Assembly: GCF_003143855.1 (NCBI RefSeq)
Contig: NZ_QFRK01000026.1
Location: 44,230-108,229, forward strand
DNA length: 64,000 bases
DNA from: Streptomyces sp. NWU339
Lineage (GTDB): Bacteria > Actinomycetota > Actinomycetes > Streptomycetales > Streptomycetaceae
Reading direction: 5' to 3'
Positions 26,823 through 33,774 of the stretch are shown here, piece after piece. The notes under the pieces were generated by a model. It did no database searches, had not been told where the DNA came from, and saw nothing but the letters and a program-made list of their open reading frames with translations. The translations under genes and the position numbers were made by a program. Numbering within the stretch: the first letter of the stretch is position 1; every line of letters starts with the position of its first letter.

Positions 26823-27025
26823 GCCCCGTCACTCACCGAGATCGCGCGCTCGGGGCAGTTGTCGACGGCCGACAGCAGGTCCGCGACACCGTCCCGGTCG
26901 TCGGGAACACGCTCGTCGAGGATGACCGGGAAGCCCTCGTCGTCGTAGTCGAAGAAGGCCGACGCGAGCGTGTAGCAACGGCCGTGGCCGCTGCACTTCG
27001 AGGTGTCGACGGTGATGCGCTTCAT
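26819..27025 (-). CDS. 3Fe-4S ferredoxin, P450 redox partner
   Basis: 68 residues. Cluster ligands sit in CSGHGRCYTLASAFF and NCPERAISV: one position of the 4Fe-4S pattern is His or Gly instead of Cys, as in the small 3Fe-4S ferredoxins serving bacterial P450s. The N-terminus MKRITVDTSKC is canonical, so I use the ATG at 27025, one base after the P450 stop; an in-frame start at 27043 would overlap the P450 gene. It would carry electrons from the reductase at 17036 (or FprB at 10290) to the P450 immediately upstream. Confidence 0.93.
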   Translation of the reverse strand: MKRITVDTSKCSGHGRCYTLASAFFDYDDEGFPVILDERVPDDRDGVADLLSAVDNCPERAISVSDGA

Positions 27026-27026
27026 C

Positions 27027-28292
27027 TCAGGCCTCCCAGGCAAGCTGCAGCTTCTCGATGCCGACCTGCGGGCCGCTCTCGACCAGGCCCTCGGTGTTCG
27101 TGACGCGGTAGTTCGGGATCCGCTTGTGCCACTCCTCGAGGGTGATGGCGAGCTCGGTCCGGGCGAGGTGTGCGCCGGCGCAGCGGTGCGGGCCGCCCGC
27201 GAACGAGAAGTGGCGGTTGACCTGGCGGTCGAGGCGGATCTCGGTCGGGTCGTCGTACACGGCCTCGTCGCGCGAGGCCGACGGGTTGGCGACCATCACC
27301 ATGTCGCCCTTCTTCATCGGGCAGCCGTGGAAGTCGACGTCCTCGGCGACCTGACGGGCGGTCATCACGATGTTGTGCGCGCGCAGGAACTCCTCGACCG
27401 CGTTCGGGATGATCTCCGGCTCACGCGTGATCCACTCACGATCCGAGTCGTGTGTGGCCAGCCAGTAGAAGATGTAGCTCAGCTGGCTCTTCACCGTGTC
27501 GAGGCCGGCCAGGAGCATCACCTCCGACATGTTCAGGAACTCGTCGTCGCGGATCGGCCGACCCTCGATCTGGGCGTTCGCGAGGATCGTGAAGAAGTCG
27601 TCCTCGGCGTTCGCCGGCGGGTTCTCCCGGCGGTCCTTGAGGACGCCCGCGAAGTAGGTGTGGATGTCCCGCTGCGCCTGCAGCTGGTCCTCGGCCTCCT
27701 CGCCGAAGTGACCGAGGCCCTCGAAGATCGTCTCGACCCACCCCATGAACATGTCGGTGTGCTCCAGCGGGAGCCCGAGGATGCGCAGGAAGACCTTGGT
27801 CGGGAACACCTTCGCGAACTGCTCGAGGAAGTCGCACTGGCCGTCGGCCAGGAACGACTCGATGGTGTCGATGCAGTCCTGGCGGATGGAATCCTCGATG
27901 GCCTTCACGAAACGCGGGGAGAAGGCGATGCTGACGAAGCGCCGGTACTCGCTGTGCAGCGGCGGATCGATCATCGTCGGGATCCAGGTCCAGTCCGGGT
28001 GCGGGACGGTCGGGATGGTGGCGCTGCTGCTGAAGATCTCCGGCGTCTGGTACGCCTCGCCGACGAGATCGGAGGTCAGCAGCATCCAGAAGCCGGGGCC
28101 GTACGTCGAGTAGGCCGTCGGACCCTGGTGGCGGAGCTTGTCGAACTCCTCGAAGTAGCTCAGCGCCGGCTTCGGGTTCGTGTAGTCGAAGTGGACGACC
28201 GGGCATCCCGCGGCCTTCGCTCGCTCGAGCCGCTCGGCGGCTTCGGCGGCTTCGGCGGCCTCGTCGTACTGCCCGCTGGTCGTGGTGTGCAT
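27027..28292 (-). CDS. cytochrome P450
   Basis: 421 residues, bacterial class I P450. I-helix oxygen-activation motif LLAGLDTVKSQLSY near residue 255, K-helix EEFLRAHNIV (ExxR), AEDVDFHGCPMKKGD, and heme loop HFSFAGGPHRCAGAHLART with the thiolate ligand at Cys371. The N-terminus has an AAEAAEAAERLERAKAAG helix and no membrane anchor, so it is soluble. The ATG at 28292 follows GAGCG 7-10 bases upstream. It is the second gene of the long operon and is followed by its own ferredoxin. It likely hydroxylates the substrate or its CoA ester, as CYP125/CYP142 do for sterol side chains, but the family cannot be named from sequence alone. Confidence 0.95.
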   Translation of the reverse strand: MHTTTSGQYDEAAEAAEAAERLERAKAAGCPVVHFDYTNPKPALSYFEEFDKLRHQGPTAYSTYGPGFWMLLTSDLVGEAYQTPEIFSSSATIPTVPHPDWTWIPTMIDPPLHSEYRRFVSIAFSPRFVKAIEDSIRQDCIDTIESFLADGQCDFLEQFAKVFPTKVFLRILGLPLEHTDMFMGWVETIFEGLGHFGEEAEDQLQAQRDIHTYFAGVLKDRRENPPANAEDDFFTILANAQIEGRPIRDDEFLNMSEVMLLAGLDTVKSQLSYIFYWLATHDSDREWITREPEIIPNAVEEFLRAHNIVMTARQVAEDVDFHGCPMKKGDMVMVANPSASRDEAVYDDPTEIRLDRQVNRHFSFAGGPHRCAGAHLARTELAITLEEWHKRIPNYRVTNTEGLVESGPQVGIEKLQLAWEA

Positions 28293-28318
28293 CGGCGCTC
28301 CTCGCTCGGTGGACGGTC

Positions 28319-28813
28319 TCAGTGACTGACGGCTGGGGGGACTGCGGCGCCGTTCGGCGGCGCTGTGGTGATCGGGAGGTGGTTGGCGACCTTGATCGTG
28401 TGGACCATGCGCGACAGGACCCAGCCGCGCTCCCCTCGGTCGAACTCCAGGTCGTAGGTCGCCGCCATCATCAGGACGTGTGACGGGTCGTCCTTCAGCA
28501 TCTGGTGGGACACCAGGTACGCCTGGGCGGTGGCCCGGTCGCCGGCGACGTCGACGCCGTACGGCGCGACCATGTGGTGCTGCCACGCCAGGTGGGCCGT
28601 GTTGTCGCGGATGTAGTCGACCATCGCCCGCGCACCCGTCACGACCGTCCGGCCGTTGTGGTAGTCGGCCACGACCTCGTCCGCGAGGATCCCGGCGAGT
28701 CCCTCCCACTCGCGAGCGTCCACGAGGGCTGCGTAGTCAGTGATGACGCGACGGATCTCGAGGTCGTCGACGGCCCGCGCGAGTCGCTCCACGAGGTGCT
28801 CGGTGGTGTCCAC
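28319..28813 (-). CDS. SnoaL-like (NTF2-fold) protein
   Basis: 164 residues from the GTG at 28813, preceded by AAAGGAG at good spacing; an ATG at 28843 lies too near the promoter. The cone-shaped NTF2/SnoaL fold is suggested by VDDLEIRRVITDYAALVDAREW near residue 13, then VVADYHNGRTVVTGARAMVDYI, HLAWQHHMVAP, VSHQMLKDD and ATYDLEFDRGERGWVLSRM. Tyr, Asp and His at the usual pocket positions are kept, so it may be a dehydratase, isomerase or ring hydrolase of a cyclic intermediate, or only a ligand binder. It is the first gene of the 14-gene operon, 26 bases before the P450. Confidence 0.85.
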   Translation of the reverse strand: MDTTEHLVERLARAVDDLEIRRVITDYAALVDAREWEGLAGILADEVVADYHNGRTVVTGARAMVDYIRDNTAHLAWQHHMVAPYGVDVAGDRATAQAYLVSHQMLKDDPSHVLMMAATYDLEFDRGERGWVLSRMVHTIKVANHLPITTAPPNGAAVPPAVSH

Positions 28814-28848
28814 GCTGGCTCCTTTCGGCTCACGGTGTGGCACAGCGC

Positions 28849-28877
28849 ACGCTAATTCGTCATGATAATTAGGTCAA
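28849..28877 (-). promoter_or_regulatory. promoter of the 14-gene operon with operator O3 in the spacer
   Basis: On the minus strand TTGACC (28872-28877) and TAGCGT (28849-28854) are 17 bases apart; the spacer contains ATTCGTCATGATAATT in plus-strand reading (28855-28870), a variant of the island palindrome. The first gene starts at 28813, leaving a leader of about 25-30 bases. Confidence 0.78.
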
Positions 28878-29009
28878 GGGGGAGGAGAGGCCCTTGCGGC
28901 ACGTCGCCCGCGCGAGTCACCCTCCGGCCAGGCGGCCCCCGCCTCCCGCGCTCATCGAGCGCGGGCACGCCGGGGTACCGGCCGCCCCGCGCGACGACCG
29001 GCGCAGCAT

Positions 29010-29025
29010 ATTCCTCATGATGTAT
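29010..29025. promoter_or_regulatory. operator site O4 in the divergent control region
   Basis: ATTCCTCATGATGTAT matches the consensus in the left half and core. No good -35/-10 pair surrounds it. It lies between O3 (28855) and O5 (29112), so it may be an auxiliary site. The rest of 28878-29180 contains no gene I can support. Confidence 0.55.
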
Positions 29026-29111
29026 TGCCCGCAAGATCGAGACCCCTCGACTCGCGAGACGCCCGGCGTGCCCCGCCCCGGCCCACTCGGGAAGCCGTCG
29101 CCGGACTCTTA

Positions 29112-29127
29112 ATTCCTTATGATGAAT
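29112..29127 (+). promoter_or_regulatory. operator site O5 with promoter of the KstD-like gene
   Basis: ATTCCTTATGATGAAT has one changed core base (TTATGA for TCATGA) but an intact right half. TAGGCT (29127-29132) directly follows, at the place of the -10 box in the other operator promoters; the -35 is poor. The KstD-like gene starts at 29181. Confidence 0.6.
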
Positions 29128-29180
29128 AGGCTAGGGTGTGGCACAGGACACAATCGGACGGCAGGTCAAGCGAGGTCTCG

Positions 29181-31001
29181 ATGGCATCAACTGCGCGCAA
29201 ACTCACAGGCGTTGTCGGCAAGGCGACGGAGTCCGGCCTGCCGGAGCAGGTCGACGTCGTCGTCGTCGGGTCGGGCGCGTCCGGACTCACAGCCGCCCTG
29301 AGCGCCGCGGTGAACGGCGCCGACGTGCTCGTCCTGGAGTCCGAGCACCTGGTCGGCGGGACGTCGGCGATCTCCGGCGGAGCGATATGGGTTCCCCACC
29401 ACCGCCTCTCCTACGGCGCCCTCAAGGCGGACGACTCCCCGGAGCAGGCGCGGACCTACCTGCTGGGCCAGGGCCGCGACCAGGTCCTCGACCACGACAC
29501 CGTCGACACGTTCATCGAGACCGCGCCGAAGGTCGCCCGCTTCATCGAGGAGCAGACGTATCTGAGCTGGATCCCCGTGGCGTGGCCCGACTACACGTCC
29601 GACATCCCGGGCGCGTCGAATTTCCGCTCGCTCTTCCCCGGCCCGTTCTCCCCGTCCGTCCTGGGTGATGCGGCCGGCCTCGTGCGACCGCCCAAGAAAT
29701 CCGGCATGGCCCGCAACCCCCTGCCCCTGTGGCTCATCAACGGGATCCAGGGCGTGTGGATGGCCGGGTACGCGATGATCGGCGCACTCCTCGAAGGCTG
29801 CCTGCACCACGGGGTCGCGGTCCGCACCGGGGCTCGCGCGACGCAGCTCCTGAAGGACTCCACCGGCGTCACCGGCGTGGTCGTCGACACCGGCGCGGGC
29901 CGGGAGACGGTCCGGGCCTCGAAGGGCGTCATCCTCGCCAGCGGCGGCTTCGAGGGCGACGACGATCTCACCGCGAAGCACCTCGGTGCGCCCTTCCCGA
30001 TCCAGACCAGCGCCCGCGGTCACGTCGGCGACGCCATGCGCATGGTGGAGGAGGTCGGGGCCGACATGGTCGGCACCGACCAGGCGTGGTGGATGCCCGG
30101 GATCAGCATCCCGGGAGAGGAGCTCGACGGTGCGCCGATCAGCCGCCTCGTCCAGGGCGAACGGGCGCTGCCCCACACGATCATGGTGAACGCCGAGGGC
30201 AAGCGCTTCGGCAACGAGGCGGCGTCGTACAACGACCTCGGTGCCGTGATGCGCGAGGTGGATCCTGCAAGCGGCGAGATGCCGAACGCCACCGCCTGGA
30301 TGATCTTCGACGAGTACTACCACCGGCGCTACGGCTTCCTGAGCACCCCACCCGGCGGCGACTACCCGGCCGTTGTCCAGAAGGCCGCCACCTTGGAGGA
30401 GCTCGCCCACAAGTGCGGGATCGACCCCGACGGTCTCACCCGGACGGTCCGGGAGTTCAACCCTGAGGCCGCCAAGGGCCGCGACCCCCGGTTCGGACGC
30501 GGCACCACCACGTTCGAGCGCTTCTTCGGCGACCACAACCCCTTCCTGGGACGCTTCTCCATCAACGCCTGGGCTCCCGCTGCGGCCGAGCGCGGACGTG
30601 CCCTGATCGCGAAGCTGATCGGGCCGGTCGCCGGCCGGATCATGGGCAACATCGCGAAGGCCCGGAATCCGGAGCGGATGCGCAGGCAGCTGGTCGGTCC
30701 CCTGGCCATGGTCATGCGTCCCGCGTTGAAGAACCCCGCCACGGGCGCCATCGGGCCCGTCGACACCGCGCCGTACTACGCGGTGAAGGTCGAGGCCAGC
30801 GCCATCGGCACCATCGGCGGGCCGCGCACGGACGCCAAGGGCCGTGTCGTCGACACCGAGGGGACGACCATCCCCGGGCTGTACGCGGCGGGCAATGTCG
30901 GAGGTGCGACGACGCAAGGCTTCTACGGCGGGGCCGGCGGCACGATCGTCCTCGGCGTCGCCTTCGGATACCTCGCGGGAGAGGACGCCGCCGCGCGCTG
31001 A
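29181..31001 (+). CDS. FAD-dependent dehydrogenase, 3-ketosteroid delta1-dehydrogenase-like
   Basis: 606 residues from the ATG at 29181; an earlier in-frame ATG lies too close to the -10 box. Rossmann FAD motif VVVVGSGASGLTAALSAAVN near residue 26, VLESEHLVGGTSAISGGAIW near 52, and near the C-terminus GLYAAGNVGGATTQGFYGG followed by GAGGTIVLGVAFGYLAG. KstD enzymes share this architecture; the conserved Tyr and Gly of their YPGPG loop correspond by eye to Tyr582 and Gly586 here. Such enzymes trans-desaturate the position next to a ring ketone, passing electrons to a quinone or other acceptor. Length exceeds typical KstD (~510-570). It suggests a cyclic ketone intermediate. Related fumarate-reductase-like or urocanate-type activities cannot be excluded. 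Confidence 0.85.
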   Translation: MASTARKLTGVVGKATESGLPEQVDVVVVGSGASGLTAALSAAVNGADVLVLESEHLVGGTSAISGGAIWVPHHRLSYGALKADDSPEQARTYLLGQGRDQVLDHDTVDTFIETAPKVARFIEEQTYLSWIPVAWPDYTSDIPGASNFRSLFPGPFSPSVLGDAAGLVRPPKKSGMARNPLPLWLINGIQGVWMAGYAMIGALLEGCLHHGVAVRTGARATQLLKDSTGVTGVVVDTGAGRETVRASKGVILASGGFEGDDDLTAKHLGAPFPIQTSARGHVGDAMRMVEEVGADMVGTDQAWWMPGISIPGEELDGAPISRLVQGERALPHTIMVNAEGKRFGNEAASYNDLGAVMREVDPASGEMPNATAWMIFDEYYHRRYGFLSTPPGGDYPAVVQKAATLEELAHKCGIDPDGLTRTVREFNPEAAKGRDPRFGRGTTTFERFFGDHNPFLGRFSINAWAPAAAERGRALIAKLIGPVAGRIMGNIAKARNPERMRRQLVGPLAMVMRPALKNPATGAIGPVDTAPYYAVKVEASAIGTIGGPRTDAKGRVVDTEGTTIPGLYAAGNVGGATTQGFYGGAGGTIVLGVAFGYLAGEDAAAR

Positions 31002-31032
31002 GGCGGGCCCTCAGTCACTCACGGCACGGGCC

Positions 31033-31066
31033 GTGGCCGCCCGCCTCGCCGGAGGCGGGCGGCCAC
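31033..31066 (+). terminator. strong hairpin after the KstD-like gene
   Basis: GTGGCCGCCCGCCTC (31033-31047) pairs perfectly with GAGGCGGGCGGCCAC (31052-31066): a 15-bp stem with a GCCG tetraloop, 32 bases after the stop. No U tract follows. The next SDR gene at 31152 would then need its own promoter. Confidence 0.7.
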
Positions 31067-31151
31067 GCGCCCGCCCGCGGATCCGTACCCCGGTGATCGC
31101 GGCCGGGCCCGAACGGCGCCAGGCCGTCCGCACCACCGATGAGAGGTGGAC

Positions 31152-31913
31152 ATGCATCGCGAACTCGAAGACCGCTGCGCCCTGGTGACGGGGGCCGGGT
31201 CGGGCATGGGCGCGGCCACGGCCCTGCTGTTCGCCGAGCAGGGCGCACGCGTTCTCGTCGCCGACATCGACCGGGAACTCGGGGAGGCGACCGCGCGGGC
31301 CGTCCGCGACCGAGGCGGCGACGCCGTCTTCCTGCGCACGGACGTCTCGGTCGAGGAAGACGTCGAACGTGCGGTGGCCACCGCGGTGGAACGCTGGGGC
31401 CGGCTCGACTGCGCCGTGAACAACGCGGCGGTCGCCCCCGACGCGGCCCGCCTCGTGGACCTCGACCTGTCGGCCTTCGACCGCATCGTCTCGGTGAACC
31501 TCCGGGCTGTCGCGCTCTGCCTGAAGCACGAGCTGCGCCAGTTCGTCCGACAGGGCGAGGGGCCGCGGACGATCGTCAACATCGGATCGGTGAGCTCGGT
31601 GCGCGCACGCGTCGGCAACGCGGCGTACGTCGCCGCGAAGCACGCCGTCGTCGGCCTGACCAAGGTCGCCGCGCTGGAGCACGGCGCGGAGGGGATCCGG
31701 GTGAACGCCGTCCTGCCCGGCGGCGTCGACACCCCGATGATCCGCGCCTCACGGGCGGGTCGCACGCCCGTGGACGAGTTCTCGCTCAGCGTGTTCGGCC
31801 GGCTCGGCACGCCGGAGGAGGTCGCACAGGCCAACCTGTGGCTGAGCTCCGGGAGGTCGTCCTACGTCACCGGACACTGCCTCGCGGTCGACGGCGGGCA
31901 CCTGGCGCAGTGA
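31152..31913 (+). CDS. short-chain dehydrogenase/reductase
   Basis: 253 residues, classical SDR. VTGAGSGMGAATALLFAEQG near residue 12, VADIDRELGEA (Asp after the second strand suggests NAD), VNNAAVAPDA near 90, IVNIGSVSSVRA with catalytic Ser near 142, YVAAKHAVVGLTK (YxxxK) near 156, and C-terminal GHCLAVDGGHLAQ. GAGAGG precedes the ATG at 31152 by 6 bases; a GTG at 31146 is an alternative. Between the KstD-like gene and the beta-oxidation trio it may act on a ring or side-chain alcohol. No operator copy is seen directly before it. Confidence 0.88.
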   Translation: MHRELEDRCALVTGAGSGMGAATALLFAEQGARVLVADIDRELGEATARAVRDRGGDAVFLRTDVSVEEDVERAVATAVERWGRLDCAVNNAAVAPDAARLVDLDLSAFDRIVSVNLRAVALCLKHELRQFVRQGEGPRTIVNIGSVSSVRARVGNAAYVAAKHAVVGLTKVAALEHGAEGIRVNAVLPGGVDTPMIRASRAGRTPVDEFSLSVFGRLGTPEEVAQANLWLSSGRSSYVTGHCLAVDGGHLAQ

Positions 31914-32306
31914 CGGGTCGTTCAGCGCCCCGTGCACGGGCCGGACGACTCGAGCAGACCTTCGGCCGGCCGTCCACCGACGCGCACGGGGCGTCATGGC
32001 CCTGCCCTGGAAGCGCCCTTCCCGCATCTCGCCGGGCCGAGAGGAGAACGAGGGGAGCCCTCGCGGGCGCGTGATGAGCGCGTGATGAGCCTTCACCAGG
32101 TGTGTCACGACGGGCTCATCCCCACAGGCGGTCCGTTGCCCGGCGGTTGTGGCGGGGGCTGGGCGCGCACGGCGTCGTCACGGTCACCGGCCTCGCCATC
32201 GCCGGGTTCCGCCTCCGACTCCGGTGCACGCCACCGCTCACTCCCACCGCCGGGCCGGGCGTTCCCGCGCCCTCGCCGGCCCCCGGTCGCCGGGCTCCGA
32301 GAACCC

Positions 32307-32335
32307 TTGACTAATTCATCATGAGAAATTAGTTT
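32307..32335 (+). promoter_or_regulatory. promoter with operator O6 filling the -35/-10 spacer
   Basis: TTGACT (32307-32312) and TAGTTT (32330-32335) are separated by exactly 17 bases containing ATTCATCATGAGAAAT (32314-32329). With flanks CTAATT and AATTAG the symmetry extends over 22 bp with two mismatched pairs. It drives the SDR-MaoC-thiolase genes from 32376. Upstream, 31914-32306 holds no gene I can support. Confidence 0.8.
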
Positions 32336-32375
32336 CGTCGCCAGCCGTAGCGCAGGTGAAGGAGAAGGTGAGCTG

Positions 32376-33269
32376 ATGGGAATCTGTGAGGGCCGCGTCG
32401 CCGTGGTGACCGGCGCGGGCGCCGGCCTCGGCCGCGAGCACGCACTCGAGTTCGCGCGGCAGGGAGCCCGGGTGGTGGTCAACGACGTGGCCGACCCCGA
32501 GCCCGTCGTGCGGGAGATCCTCGACATGGGGGGTCAGGCGGTACCGAGCACCCACGACGTCTCCGACTGGGACGACGCGGGGCGCCTGATCAGGACGGCC
32601 CTCGACGCCTTCGGCACGGTGCACACCGTGGTGAACAACGCCGGCATCCTGCGCGACAAGATGCTGGTCAACATGGACGTCGCCCAGTGGGACGCGGTCG
32701 TCAAGGTGCACCTGCGGGGCACCTTCTGCGTCACCAGGCACGCAATCGACCACTGGCGTCAGCGGTACAAGGCGGGAGACCCCGTCCCCGCGCCGCGCAT
32801 CGTGAACACCTCCTCCCCCTCGGGGCTGTTCGGCAACATCGGGCAGGCGAACTACGGCGCCGCCAAGGCAGCGGTCGCCTCCTTCACCCTGATCGCCGCC
32901 GACGAGCTCGCCCGGCTTTCCGTGGGCGTCAACGCGATCGCCCCGACCGCGTTGACCGACATGACGGCGGGGCTCGACGCGTACGTCGCGCAGGTGCGCG
33001 AGACCTTCGAGCGCACCGGCTTCGACTCCGGCTCGCCGGCGAACATCGCACCGTTGGTCGTCTACCTGGGCAGCCCCGCATCAGAGGGCATCACGGGCCG
33101 GGTCTTCACGGTCAAGGGCGGCGAGATCGCTGTGGCGGAGACCTGGGTCAAGGGTCCGCGCGCCGAAAAGGAAGAGCGCTGGGAGGTCGCCGAGATCGGC
33201 GGCATGCTCCACCAACTGGTCGCCCAGGCACGGCCGAACAGCCGGATCGACGGGAGTCCGCGACCGTGA
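32376..33269 (+). CDS. SDR 3-hydroxyacyl-CoA dehydrogenase (MFE-2/17beta-HSD4-like)
   Basis: 297 residues, longer than plain SDRs because of a C-terminal extension (ETWVKGPRAEKEERWEVAEI). VVTGAGAGLGREHALEFARQ near residue 9, VVNDVADPEP (Asp, NAD type), VNNAGILRDKMLVNM near 87, a loop MHWRQRYKAG-like region (DHWRQRYKAGDPVPAPRIVN) near 130, and YGAAKAAVASFT (YxxxK). This is the pattern of the hydroxyacyl-CoA dehydrogenase domain of peroxisomal multifunctional enzyme 2 and actinobacterial homologues. It is preceded by AAGGAGAAGGTGAG. It overlaps the MaoC gene by GTGA, and the thiolase follows, so these three form the hydration, oxidation and thiolysis steps of one beta-oxidation cycle. Confidence 0.9.
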   Translation: MGICEGRVAVVTGAGAGLGREHALEFARQGARVVVNDVADPEPVVREILDMGGQAVPSTHDVSDWDDAGRLIRTALDAFGTVHTVVNNAGILRDKMLVNMDVAQWDAVVKVHLRGTFCVTRHAIDHWRQRYKAGDPVPAPRIVNTSSPSGLFGNIGQANYGAAKAAVASFTLIAADELARLSVGVNAIAPTALTDMTAGLDAYVAQVRETFERTGFDSGSPANIAPLVVYLGSPASEGITGRVFTVKGGEIAVAETWVKGPRAEKEERWEVAEIGGMLHQLVAQARPNSRIDGSPRP

Positions 33270-33742
33270 GGAACGACATCGCTCCCGCAACCAGGGTCTT
33301 CGAGGACATCGCGGCGTTCCGGGCCGTCGAGGGCGAACTCCTCGGCGTGGGCGACTGGTTCGAGGTCAGCCAGCAGAGGATCGACGACTTCGCCGATGCG
33401 ACCGAGGACTGGCAATGGATCCACGTCGACGTCGAGCGGAGCAAGGCGGGCCCCTACGGCGCACCGATCGCGCACGGCTTCCTCACACTCTCGCTGATCC
33501 CCCGCCTCGGCGGCGACATCTTCCGCGTCGACGGGCCGAGGATGGCGATCAACTACGGCCTCAACAAGGTGCGTTTCCCCCACCCGGTGACCGCCGGCTC
33601 CCGGGTTCGCGCGGTCGCCACACTCGTCGAGGTCACCGATGTGCCTGCCGGCGTGCAGGCGGTCGTCCGCTACACGATCGAGATCGAGGGCGCCGACAAG
33701 CCGGCCTGCGTCGCCGAGACGGTGCGTGTGCTCGTCCCCTGA
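33266..33742 (+). CDS. MaoC-like (R)-enoyl-CoA hydratase
   Basis: 158 residues, single hot-dog domain, GTG start overlapping the SDR stop (GTGA). The hydratase-2 catalytic motif is present as FADATEDWQWIHVDVE (Asp and His, near residue 42), then GPYGAPIAHGFLTLSLIPRL and NYGLNKVRFPHPVTAGSRVR. It adds water to a trans-2-enoyl-CoA to give the (R)-3-hydroxyacyl-CoA, the substrate class of the SDR just upstream. It may also supply the 3-hydroxyacyl-CoA for the Ltp-DUF35 aldolase, since in mycobacteria a MaoC protein is complexed with DUF35. Confidence 0.92.
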   Translation: MRNDIAPATRVFEDIAAFRAVEGELLGVGDWFEVSQQRIDDFADATEDWQWIHVDVERSKAGPYGAPIAHGFLTLSLIPRLGGDIFRVDGPRMAINYGLNKVRFPHPVTAGSRVRAVATLVEVTDVPAGVQAVVRYTIEIEGADKPACVAETVRVLVP

Positions 33743-33774
33743 GCCGTCGGCCGCCCAACCGAAGAAGGAGCATC

